Positions 25,229-32,641 of a DNA stretch of 64,000 nt are shown one piece after another (position 1 is the first letter of the stretch; every line of letters starts with the position of its first letter). The notes below the pieces were generated by a model that was not told the DNA's origin, did no database searches, and saw only the letters and a program-made list of their open reading frames with translations. The translations under genes were made by a program, and so were the position numbers. This DNA is from Neolewinella marina. GTDB taxonomy: Bacteria > Bacteroidota > Bacteroidia > Chitinophagales > Saprospiraceae. The stretch is from positions 868,001 through 932,000 of the forward strand of contig NZ_PDLO01000001.1 in assembly GCF_002631205.1 (NCBI RefSeq). Reading direction: 5' to 3'.

Positions 25229-26182
25229 CTAACGGCCACCCCCACTTTTTGGCTTGCCCCCCCGGCCAATGATATCTCGCCCCTCGCTTGGTTTAGGTAC
25301 CTCGCGGGGGGCTTCTTCGTATTTATGGGTGAAGATCTGCTCTTCCTCGTGCCAGCGGCCGTCCTCCTCGAGGCGCAACAGGTGGTAACTGCCGTCGGGC
25401 ATGCTCACCGGCCCCTCGCCGTGATTGCCCGGCATCATGACCAGATTCTCGAACACCACCCCGCCGAGTTCCGGGTCGAACCGCAGGGCTACCGTCGCTT
25501 CGGCCCCGTAGGTCAGGATTAGGCGGGCGCGGCCCTCCAGCAGCAGGTTGTTGTCCGTATAGGTGTCGAAGATGGGCAGGCCGAAGACCGGCTTGCCGGC
25601 TGAGTCAAAGGACAGCACGTCGAGAATCTTGCGGCGGCGGTAGGTGTCGTAGCTGTCGTAGCCGAAGACGAAGTAGTAGGGCCGCCCCCGGTAACTGCCG
25701 CCCCCTTCGATGTCGTAGACCACGTAGCCGAGCCAGTTGTCGGCCTTGACCACCGCGTTTTCGGGGTTCTCCAGCCAGCTCTCCCCCCGATCTACCAGGG
25801 GGATCAACTCCAGCTCCGCCGTGTTGCGCTGCAGGGCACCGTAGTGGCGGTAGGTTTCCCGGTCGACGAACAGCTCCCAGGTGAAGATGCGGAAGCTGCG
25901 GTCCTCCGGGTACTGAATGCTCAGTCCGGGTACCTCATCGAAGGCATACTCAAAGGAGTGGGGGCGATCCAGGGCAGTGACGAGCTCCTTGATGAGGTCG
26001 CGACAGGCCGTGAACCGGTCTACTTCGGAACTGTCCGTGTAGATGGTCTCCACCAGGGCCGCGAGCCGGCCTTCGGCGGCGGCCAGGGCGGCGCGGTCCT
26101 CCCCGGACAACCGACCGGTCTGGGCAAAGAGGCCGGGAGCAGCGAACACGAGGAGGAGAAAAAACAATCTACGGTAGTGCAT
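25229..26182 (-). CDS. Exported protein of unknown function
   Basis: The 317-residue product has a signal peptide cleaved near LFAQ and no lipobox. The mature part has an N-terminal helical region (AALAAAEGRLAALVETIY), then alternating strands with many aromatics (RGRPYYFVFGYDSYDTYRRRKILDVLSFD), and a basic Gly-rich C-terminus (GRGGKPKSGGGR). Similar exported proteins occur in Bacteroidota but I cannot name a family. It is divergent from the SDR gene at 26258. Confidence 0.6.
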   Translation of the reverse strand: MHYRRLFFLLLVFAAPGLFAQTGRLSGEDRAALAAAEGRLAALVETIYTDSSEVDRFTACRDLIKELVTALDRPHSFEYAFDEVPGLSIQYPEDRSFRIFTWELFVDRETYRHYGALQRNTAELELIPLVDRGESWLENPENAVVKADNWLGYVVYDIEGGGSYRGRPYYFVFGYDSYDTYRRRKILDVLSFDSAGKPVFGLPIFDTYTDNNLLLEGRARLILTYGAEATVALRFDPELGGVVFENLVMMPGNHGEGPVSMPDGSYHLLRLEEDGRWHEEEQIFTHKYEEAPREVPKPSEGRDIIGRGGKPKSGGGR

Positions 26183-26245
26183 AGGTCAGATTACGGTCTA
26201 CTCCATAAGACGTTTGCACCCCCCATAAAGTATGACCTCACCGCC

Positions 26246-26253
26246 TACATTTG
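26246..26253 (+). promoter_or_regulatory. Perfect -7 promoter element TACATTTG before the SDR gene
   Basis: TACATTTG matches TAnnTTTG exactly and is followed by CATT and the ATG at 26258, predicting a leaderless transcript. A TTTG -33-type box is not obvious at the expected distance. Confidence 0.6.
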
Positions 26254-26257
26254 CATT

Positions 26258-27025
26258 ATGATAACAGTCGACTTCAGCAACCGCACCGCCCTGGTAACGG
26301 GCAGCAGCCGGGGCGTTGGGCGGGCCACCGCTACCCTGCTGGCCCGGGCCGGAGCCCGCGTGTGTCTCCATTATCACCACGGTGCCGAAGCGGCCCGCGA
26401 GGTGCTCGGCGAACTGCCCGGCAGCGGGCACGCCGTACTGCAGGCGGACCTGTCCGACCCCACCGCCGCCCGCCGACTGGTCGATGAGGCCGTGGAACAG
26501 CTCGGTCACCTGGACATTCTGGTGAACAACGCCGGCATCTTCACCCCCCACCCGGTCGACGGAAGCCTGCCTTTCGAACAGTGGCTGGAGACCTTCCAGC
26601 GCACCCTGAATACCAATCTCGTAGGCCCCGCGGCCTCCGCTTTCCAGGCCATCCAGCACATGCGGCAGCGCGGCGGAGGTACCATCGTCAACGTCGGCAG
26701 CCGGGGCGCCTACCGCGGAGAGCCCGGACAGGTAGGCTACGGCGCCGCCAAAGCTGGCCTCCACAGCCTGAGCCAGTCCCTGGCCCGGGAGGTCGGGGGC
26801 GACAACATCACCGTGCACGCCGTAGCCCCCGGCTTCATAGAAACCGCCATGGCCCGCCCCCACCTGCAAGGTGCCGCCGGGGAAGCCGTACGCGCCCAGA
26901 GCCCGCTGAACCGGGTCGCCACCGTAGATGAGGTGGCCCGCGCCGTGCTCTACCTGGCGAGCCCCGAAGCGGCCTTCACCACCGGAGGGGTGCTGGACAT
27001 CAACGGGGCCAGCTACCTCCACTAG
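26258..27025 (+). CDS. FabG-like short-chain dehydrogenase/reductase
   Basis: The 255-residue SDR has TGSSRGVGRATA, LVNNAGIF, VGSRGAYRG (catalytic Ser) and YGAAKAGLH (Tyr, Lys), and ends TTGGVLDINGASYLH. This is the layout of 3-oxoacyl-ACP reductase-like and related oxidoreductases; the true substrate is unknown. The start ATG 26258 is fixed by the leaderless -7 element and by the usual N-terminus (DFSNRTALVTG). A 50-residue frame follows one base after the stop. Confidence 0.85.
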   Translation: MITVDFSNRTALVTGSSRGVGRATATLLARAGARVCLHYHHGAEAAREVLGELPGSGHAVLQADLSDPTAARRLVDEAVEQLGHLDILVNNAGIFTPHPVDGSLPFEQWLETFQRTLNTNLVGPAASAFQAIQHMRQRGGGTIVNVGSRGAYRGEPGQVGYGAAKAGLHSLSQSLAREVGGDNITVHAVAPGFIETAMARPHLQGAAGEAVRAQSPLNRVATVDEVARAVLYLASPEAAFTTGGVLDINGASYLH

Positions 27026-27026
27026 T

Positions 27027-27179
27027 ATGGATCACGCGGGACTGTTCGCTATCGGTGAGGGCTTCATCTACCAGTTGGCGGAGAGGACCAGGCTGGTCGT
27101 GAAGTTCTGCGGCGGCGACCGGGCCACCTTCGAAACCCGGAAGGACGAAGCCAAGGATACCCCCACCGATCCCCGCTGA
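27027..27179 (+). CDS. Possible 50-residue protein downstream of the SDR gene
   Basis: An ATG one base after the SDR stop opens 50 codons encoding a short hydrophobic-amphipathic segment (GLFAIGEGFIYQLAERTRLVVKF) and a charged tail. The tight spacing fits an operon partner, and no better use of this 185-base stretch is visible. It has no recognised motif, so it may be a chance frame. Confidence 0.35.
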   Translation: MDHAGLFAIGEGFIYQLAERTRLVVKFCGGDRATFETRKDEAKDTPTDPR

Positions 27180-27211
27180 CGGGACGGCTGTTGTACATAA
27201 TACCCCCCACC

Positions 27212-28681
27212 ATGGCCATCACACCTTCCAATCCCGGTTTCCTGAGCCATCTCCTCCCTCCTGGGCGGGGATGGATAAGCCGGCTGTTGTTGGCACTCGC
27301 CCTGCTTACCCTGGCACCCGCGTCCCCGCCCGCCATGGCCCAGTCGATCTACGACGGGCAGATCGAGGCCATCGAAAGTCTGATCCAGCGCGGCAAGTTC
27401 GAGGTGGCCCGCACCCAGAGCCGGGCCCTGGCCGAATCCGGTCGGCAGCAGCGGCTCAATAACGTGGAGGCTTACGGCAACTACCTCTACGGCCGCGCTC
27501 TGCTGGAAGATCCGGCCTCCGAGTCCCGCGATCGGGTCGCCGGCATCGAAGCCCTGCGGCGAGCCTCGGCGGGCTTCAGCGACGCCGGGCTGACTGCCAA
27601 AGTAGATTCCATAGTGGCCCAACTGCGGGAAATCGCCGCCCGGGAATCACGCTCCGTAGGCCGCCTGCCCCTCCTCCACGAGATTCGCCCCACGGCCCCG
27701 CCTACGGTGAGGGACGGTGACGATGAGGTGGACGAAAGTGCCCTGACGGCCATCGTCGCCCTGCAGAACCGCGAGATCGAGGCCCTGAACGACAGCCAGC
27801 TCCGGCAGCTGCTGCGCATTCAGCAGCAGGACCTCGCCCTGGACTCGCTGCGCTTCGAGTCGCTGAACGACAGCTTCCGCCTCGAGCGTCAAGAGTTTTT
27901 ACTTAAGCAGCAGGAATCCCTGACCAACGAAGAACGGCAGCGGCGCAACTTCTTTGTCGCCCTCGCCCTGGGCGTAATGGTGGCCCTGGCCCTGCTGTAC
28001 CTCCGCTTCCGTTCGGCCCAACGCTACCAGAAAAGTATCCGGGCCGCCCAGAAAAGGAGTGATGAGCTGCTGCTGAACATCCTGCCGCGCACCGTAGCCC
28101 AGGAGCTGAAGGAAACCGGCCGCGCCACCGCCCGGCGCTACGAATCGGTGACGGTGGTCTTCTCCGACTTCGTGGGTTTCAGCCACGTGGCCAGCCGTCG
28201 CGAACCGGAAGAACTCGTGGAGGTACTCGACCGCACCTTCCGGGCCTTTGACGACATCATCGAACGCCACGGACTGGAGAAGATCAAGACCATCGGGGAC
28301 GCCTACATGTGCGTAGGCGGCGTGCCGGAAGAGGACCCCGACCACGCCGCCAAGGCGGTGCGTGCGGCCCTGGAAATCCAGCAGTACCTGGCCGACACCG
28401 GCGACTTCCAGGCGCGCATCGGTATCCATACCGGCCCGGTGGTAGCCGGGGTGGTCGGCCGCAAGAAGTTTGCTTTCGACATCTGGGGCGATACGGTAAA
28501 CCAGGCCGCCCGGCTGGAGGCGGCTGGCTGTCCCGGGGAGGTGACCATCAGCAAGGCTACCCGCCAACTGCTCGACAGCCGCTTCGTCTGCGAGCGGATT
28601 GGCACCTTCGAGGCCAAGAATATGGGAACCCTGGACCGCTACCGCGTCCTGGACAGCCGGCTGATGAAGAACCCGTCGTAG
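27212..28681 (+). CDS. Class III adenylate cyclase, membrane-anchored
   Basis: The 489-residue protein has a signal/anchor N-terminus, a helical periplasmic region, a predicted coiled coil (about 185-245), one transmembrane helix (248-266) and a cytosolic cyclase domain (about 285-480). Catalytic residues are all visible: metal-binding D319 (VVFSDFVGF) and D363 (TIGDAYM), adenine-selecting K357 and D423 (FDIWGD), and transition-state N430 and R434. The Lys/Asp pair predicts ATP rather than GTP. It would make cAMP in response to an envelope signal. Its 3' end overlaps the convergent methyltransferase gene by 43 bp. ATG 27212 begins the signal; an in-frame TTG lies 21 bases upstream. Confidence 0.88.
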   Translation: MAITPSNPGFLSHLLPPGRGWISRLLLALALLTLAPASPPAMAQSIYDGQIEAIESLIQRGKFEVARTQSRALAESGRQQRLNNVEAYGNYLYGRALLEDPASESRDRVAGIEALRRASAGFSDAGLTAKVDSIVAQLREIAARESRSVGRLPLLHEIRPTAPPTVRDGDDEVDESALTAIVALQNREIEALNDSQLRQLLRIQQQDLALDSLRFESLNDSFRLERQEFLLKQQESLTNEERQRRNFFVALALGVMVALALLYLRFRSAQRYQKSIRAAQKRSDELLLNILPRTVAQELKETGRATARRYESVTVVFSDFVGFSHVASRREPEELVEVLDRTFRAFDDIIERHGLEKIKTIGDAYMCVGGVPEEDPDHAAKAVRAALEIQQYLADTGDFQARIGIHTGPVVAGVVGRKKFAFDIWGDTVNQAARLEAAGCPGEVTISKATRQLLDSRFVCERIGTFEAKNMGTLDRYRVLDSRLMKNPS

Positions 28682-29841
28682 CCGTCGCGCTGCGGCAGCA
28701 GGCTCCGTTCTTCCTCAAGCTCCCAGCCCTCACCCGCGGGTGAGGAAAGGAAGGCCGCGAGCTGCTCCCCGTTCTCCCGCGGCAGGATGCTGCAGGTGGC
28801 GTAGACCAGCTTGCCGCCGGGCTTAACCATGCGGCTGTAGTCGGCCAGGATCTGCCGCTGCTCCTCCACCACGCGGTCGACTGATTCCGGACTGAGTTTC
28901 CACTTCGCATCGGGGTTGCGGCGGAGCACGCCTAGCCCCGAGCAGGGAACGTCGAGCAGCACCCGGTCGGCCTTGGCGGTCAGTCGCTTGATGACCTTGG
29001 TGGAGGTGATGGGACGGGTTTCCAGGTTGGCGACCCCGTTGCGGCGGGCCCGCCGCTTGAGTTCCTCGAGCTTCCAGCCGTGGATGTCCAGGCTGAGCAG
29101 CCGCCCCTTGTTTTCCATCAGGGCCGCCAGGTGGAGGCTCTTACCGCCAGCGCCGGCACAGGCGTCGACCACGAGCTGACCGGGCTCCACTTCGAGGGCC
29201 GGGGCGGCCTGCTGGCTGCTGTAGTCCTGCACTTCGAAGAGCCCCTGGCGGAAAGCCTTGGTGCGGAAGAGGTTTTTGCGCTCGGTGACCAGGAGAGCGT
29301 CGTCGGCGAGGGGTTCGACCACGATCCCTTCGCGGCCCAGGCTTTCGATGACGGTTACGGCGTCGGCCTTGAGCCGGTTGACCCGCAGCACCACCGGGGC
29401 CTGTTCGTTCAGGGCGGCGATGGTGGCTTCCCACTCCTCCCCCAGTTCGCTCGCTCCGAGAGCGTCAAGCCAGTCCGGGATGCTCTCCCGCAGGGCGCGG
29501 TCCTGGCGGGCGGCCTCCAGGGCGCTTTGCAGCTCTTCCCGGTCCAGCCCCTGGAACTCCCGCCAGTCGGGCAGCTGATAATCGTTCAACAGCAAATGAA
29601 TGCCGATCAGCCTCCACCAGTCGGCCTTCGACTGCGGCTCCACCCCGGCCAGGTGGGCGTACAGCCGGTAGTAGCGCACGATGGCGTAGGTGTGCTCGGC
29701 GATGAAGGCGCGGTCGTTGCTGCCCCGCCGCTTGTCGGCCTTCAGCACCCGGGCGATTTCCCGGTCGGCGTAGGCCCCCTCGCGGAAGATGTTCTGCAGG
29801 GCTTCGGCGATGGCGTGCAGGTGGGCGGCGTAGAGTTTCAT
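28639..29841 (-). CDS. RsmB/NOP2-family RNA cytosine-5 methyltransferase
   Basis: The 400-residue protein has an N-terminal NusB-like helical domain and a C-terminal Rossmann methyltransferase: VDACAGAGGKSLHLAAL for SAM, LLDVPCSGLGVLRRNP with the first catalytic Cys, and LVYATCSILPREN with the second. This two-cysteine layout defines RNA m5C methyltransferases such as RsmB (16S rRNA C967). ATG 29841 matches the family start; an upstream in-frame start would run into non-coding sequence. Its end overlaps the cyclase gene by 43 bp. Confidence 0.88.
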   Translation of the reverse strand: MKLYAAHLHAIAEALQNIFREGAYADREIARVLKADKRRGSNDRAFIAEHTYAIVRYYRLYAHLAGVEPQSKADWWRLIGIHLLLNDYQLPDWREFQGLDREELQSALEAARQDRALRESIPDWLDALGASELGEEWEATIAALNEQAPVVLRVNRLKADAVTVIESLGREGIVVEPLADDALLVTERKNLFRTKAFRQGLFEVQDYSSQQAAPALEVEPGQLVVDACAGAGGKSLHLAALMENKGRLLSLDIHGWKLEELKRRARRNGVANLETRPITSTKVIKRLTAKADRVLLDVPCSGLGVLRRNPDAKWKLSPESVDRVVEEQRQILADYSRMVKPGGKLVYATCSILPRENGEQLAAFLSSPAGEGWELEEERSLLPQRDGYDGFFISRLSRTR

Positions 29842-29916
29842 GGGTAGGGGGTTAGGGGCCGCCGCCGGGGTTGCGGGGGTTGTGGCATGGTTATTGTAAA
29901 GTCGTCCAAGTGAAAC

Positions 29917-29976
29917 TGGTCGGACCATTAAGTGGTCGGACGACTTAAGTCGTCCGACCACTTAATGGTCCGACCA
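29917..29976. repeat. 60-bp perfect palindrome
   Basis: The left arm 29917-29946 and right arm 29947-29976 are exact reverse complements with no spacer (centre CTT|AAG). Each arm contains smaller near-palindromes such as TGGTCGGACCA, and the word AAGTCGTCC recurs nearby. It lies 4 bases past the stop of the M14 carboxypeptidase gene. In that transcript it would form a long hairpin; in DNA it could extrude a cruciform. It may be a REP-like element or a terminator without U-tract. Confidence 0.85.
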
Positions 29977-29980
29977 CTCC

Positions 29981-32557
29981 TCACTCCACCGCAGCGCCGT
30001 CGATGGTGCTGCCGAACATGATGGCGTTCATGAACAGGCGGTTCGTCCCAAACCAAAAGGCGCGAAAGTTCGGATTGTTGGCAAAGGCGATCGTACGACC
30101 GCCCCGGTTGCCGCTCACCACGATCGCCGCGGACCCGGCGGCCGACTTCGCGAAGCCGCGCGGACTGTAGCCACTCAGCAGGGGCTCCTCGGCGTAGCGC
30201 AGGGGCGTGGCGTATACGTTCTTGGCCGGCTCGAAGAGCAAGGTGCCGCTGCGAAAGACCGGAATCTCCTTCCGCTGCATGCCGAACAGCAGGGGGTGAG
30301 TCAGGTCGGCCTCCGTCTGGTAGATCGAGCCGCCGAGGACGCGGCCACCCCCGTCGCGGGAAGCTTTCGCGTATGGTCGCTGGGTAATGCTGCTGTCGGG
30401 ATTAGCGGGCTTGCGCTCGGTGAGCTTCGCCAGGCCGTTCTTCGCGGCCCAGGCGCTGGCGCGCTCCACCGTGATGAACACCTTGTCGCGGCCCATCCAC
30501 TCCTTCAGGGCGGTGGCCACCGACTCATCCAGGTTGTTGTAGTAGCCGTCGGGCATGATGATGGTGTTGTACCGGCTCAGGTCGGCGCGCCCCACCTCGT
30601 CGATGGGTAGCTTGGTGATCGGCATGCCGAAGCGCTGGTCGAGGAGGTGCCAGGTCTCTCCGGCGTCCAGGCTGCTGGTGGAGCCCTCGATCAGCAGGGC
30701 GATCTCGGGCTTGCGCAGGGTCTGGTAGGCGGAGCGGGAGCCGAGCATGAGCCCGCCCGCGTCCACGAGTCCGCTGTTGGTGGTGAGGATGTCGATGCCG
30801 GTCTCGTCCTCCACTTCGGAAACGATGCGGTGGATCTCCTCCGCCGACATCTCCTGTCCCACTACCGGGATCATGGCCGTACCGCGGCCGAACTTCGTGG
30901 CTCCGTTGTTGATCGAGAAGGGCTGGTCGCTCACCTTCACCCGCAGTCCGGCGTCCTGCAGCTGGTAGATGGCGCGCACCGAGTAGTAGTCGTTGGAGGG
31001 CACGAAGTAGGCGTACTCCGCCCGGCTGCGGTCGATCTCCGTTGGGGTGCCGCCCAGGGTGAAGTCGGTCCACCGCATCCCGGAGGGCGCTCCCCCGCTC
31101 ACCTGGCGGTACGGGAGGTTGAAGGCCATGGGCAGGCTGAAGGTGGACACATCGTAGAAGAGGCTGTCCTCGAATTCCAGGATGGGCTCGAAGGCCGCCT
31201 CGCTGAAGGGGGTCTTGGGCACGTAGTAGGCCTCCTGCCCCTGGTCGTTGGTGCCGTGCTGTACGGGCAGCTGGTGGCGGGCCAGGATATTGGCCAGTTC
31301 GCGGGCGCGGCCCGGGTCGCCGTCGGCGTCGATGACGTAGCCGTCGCGGGTCACCCCGTCGCGGTTGAACTCCCGCTGGTAGGTAAGCAGTTCGGGGCGC
31401 AGTTCCGTCAGCGCCTTGAAGGTGCTCAGGGCCGTGGTCACCTGGTTGCGGATGGTGAAGGGAAAGGTGAGCAGTCCGTTGTCCGACTCCTGCAGGTGGC
31501 CGCGGGAGCTGGCCTGCTCGAAGAGGATACCCACGGTGCCGAAGATGTCGGGGTAGGTGGATCCCTTGCCGTAGTAGAAGTCGTCGTAGCCCTCCCCGCT
31601 GTAGTACAGCGAGCCGATCTCGTCCAGGGCGGCCGCGTGGTAGGTGCCGATCTTGGCGGTGAGTTCCTGGTTGACGGGGGCCGTCATGGGGTGGACGCGG
31701 GTGGGCTCACCGGGCATGAAGAAGAAGGTGGCGTCGGTACCCATCTCGTGGTGGTCGGTGAGTACGTTGGGCATCCAGCGGTGGAACTGCTCTATGCGGG
31801 CGCGGCTTTCGGGGTGCTGCACGGGCAGCCAGTCGCGGTTCAGGTCGAACCAGTAGTGGTTGCTCCGGCCGCGGGGGTAGGCCTCGTTGTATTCGCGGTC
31901 GTTGCCGTCCGCGGTCATGTTCTTGTTCTTGTGGCTGTTGGCCCAGCTGGCGAAGCGGTTCAGGCCGTCGGGGTTGAAGCTGGGGTCGAAAACGACGATA
32001 TTGTCGCTCAGCAGCTTCCCGACTTCGCTCAGGGGGGCGGCGGCCAGGTAGTAGGCCACCAGGGGGGCGGCGTTGGCGCCGCTGGGCTCGTTGCCGTGGA
32101 TGCTGAAGCCCTGGTAGAGGACGCCGGGTACGTCGTCCACCTCGCCGGGGCGGGAGTTCCCGTCGGGGCGGCTCCAGGCCAGGTGGCGCTGGCGGAGTTC
32201 TTCCAGGTTGGCGTGGTTCTCGGGGGTGGTGAAGATCAGGTTCAGCAGGGGGCGGTCCTCGTAGGTGCGGCCGATCTCCACCAGGGTGACGCGGTCGCTG
32301 CTCGCCGCCAGGGTGCGCATGTAGGCCTGCTGCAGGTCGTGGCTGATGTGCCAGTCGCCGATCTGCCAGCCCAGGAATTCCTCGGGGGTGGGGATGCTGG
32401 GGTCGTAGTCCAAGTCGGGCAGGTAATAGGTCAGCGGGCGGTCTTCCAGGCTGTTCGACGTCTGCCGGGGCTGGTCTTCACTGGTGGAGTTTTGCGCCGC
32501 GGCGCGGGTTCCCGGGAACAGGGCGAGAAGCAATAGAAGGGGGGTCAGAATCTTCAA
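29981..32557 (-). CDS. Exported M14-family zinc carboxypeptidase
   Basis: The protein has a signal peptide (LKILTPLLLLLALF, cleaved near AAAQ), an N-terminal catalytic domain with the zinc motif HGNEPSGAN (His, Glu), the Asn/Arg-containing NPDGLNRF and NRDWLPVQHP segments, a third His in LTDHHEMGTD and the base Glu in ILFEQASS. A second domain of about 400 residues follows, typical of large Bacteroidota M14 proteins. It should trim C-terminal residues from peptides in the periplasm. I place the start at TTG 32557, which begins the signal; a GTG at 32623 would add 22 polar residues. It follows the TonB receptor with an 84-base gap and ends at a long palindrome. Confidence 0.85.
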   Translation of the reverse strand: MKILTPLLLLLALFPGTRAAAQNSTSEDQPRQTSNSLEDRPLTYYLPDLDYDPSIPTPEEFLGWQIGDWHISHDLQQAYMRTLAASSDRVTLVEIGRTYEDRPLLNLIFTTPENHANLEELRQRHLAWSRPDGNSRPGEVDDVPGVLYQGFSIHGNEPSGANAAPLVAYYLAAAPLSEVGKLLSDNIVVFDPSFNPDGLNRFASWANSHKNKNMTADGNDREYNEAYPRGRSNHYWFDLNRDWLPVQHPESRARIEQFHRWMPNVLTDHHEMGTDATFFFMPGEPTRVHPMTAPVNQELTAKIGTYHAAALDEIGSLYYSGEGYDDFYYGKGSTYPDIFGTVGILFEQASSRGHLQESDNGLLTFPFTIRNQVTTALSTFKALTELRPELLTYQREFNRDGVTRDGYVIDADGDPGRARELANILARHQLPVQHGTNDQGQEAYYVPKTPFSEAAFEPILEFEDSLFYDVSTFSLPMAFNLPYRQVSGGAPSGMRWTDFTLGGTPTEIDRSRAEYAYFVPSNDYYSVRAIYQLQDAGLRVKVSDQPFSINNGATKFGRGTAMIPVVGQEMSAEEIHRIVSEVEDETGIDILTTNSGLVDAGGLMLGSRSAYQTLRKPEIALLIEGSTSSLDAGETWHLLDQRFGMPITKLPIDEVGRADLSRYNTIIMPDGYYNNLDESVATALKEWMGRDKVFITVERASAWAAKNGLAKLTERKPANPDSSITQRPYAKASRDGGGRVLGGSIYQTEADLTHPLLFGMQRKEIPVFRSGTLLFEPAKNVYATPLRYAEEPLLSGYSPRGFAKSAAGSAAIVVSGNRGGRTIAFANNPNFRAFWFGTNRLFMNAIMFGSTIDGAAVE

Positions 32558-32641
32558 CTTGGGGTGGTCTTTTTTGGCTCGGCGGGGAAGATAGCCTTTT
32601 GGCGCAAGTTGGTTCCCCGGCACCGGCGCGCCGCCGCCCGA

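Noticed and set aside
30647-32536. Long plus-strand open frame opposite the M14 carboxypeptidase
   Set aside because: Low-complexity Val/Gly/Asp-rich translation typical of an antisense shadow. The minus-strand frame has intact catalytic motifs.
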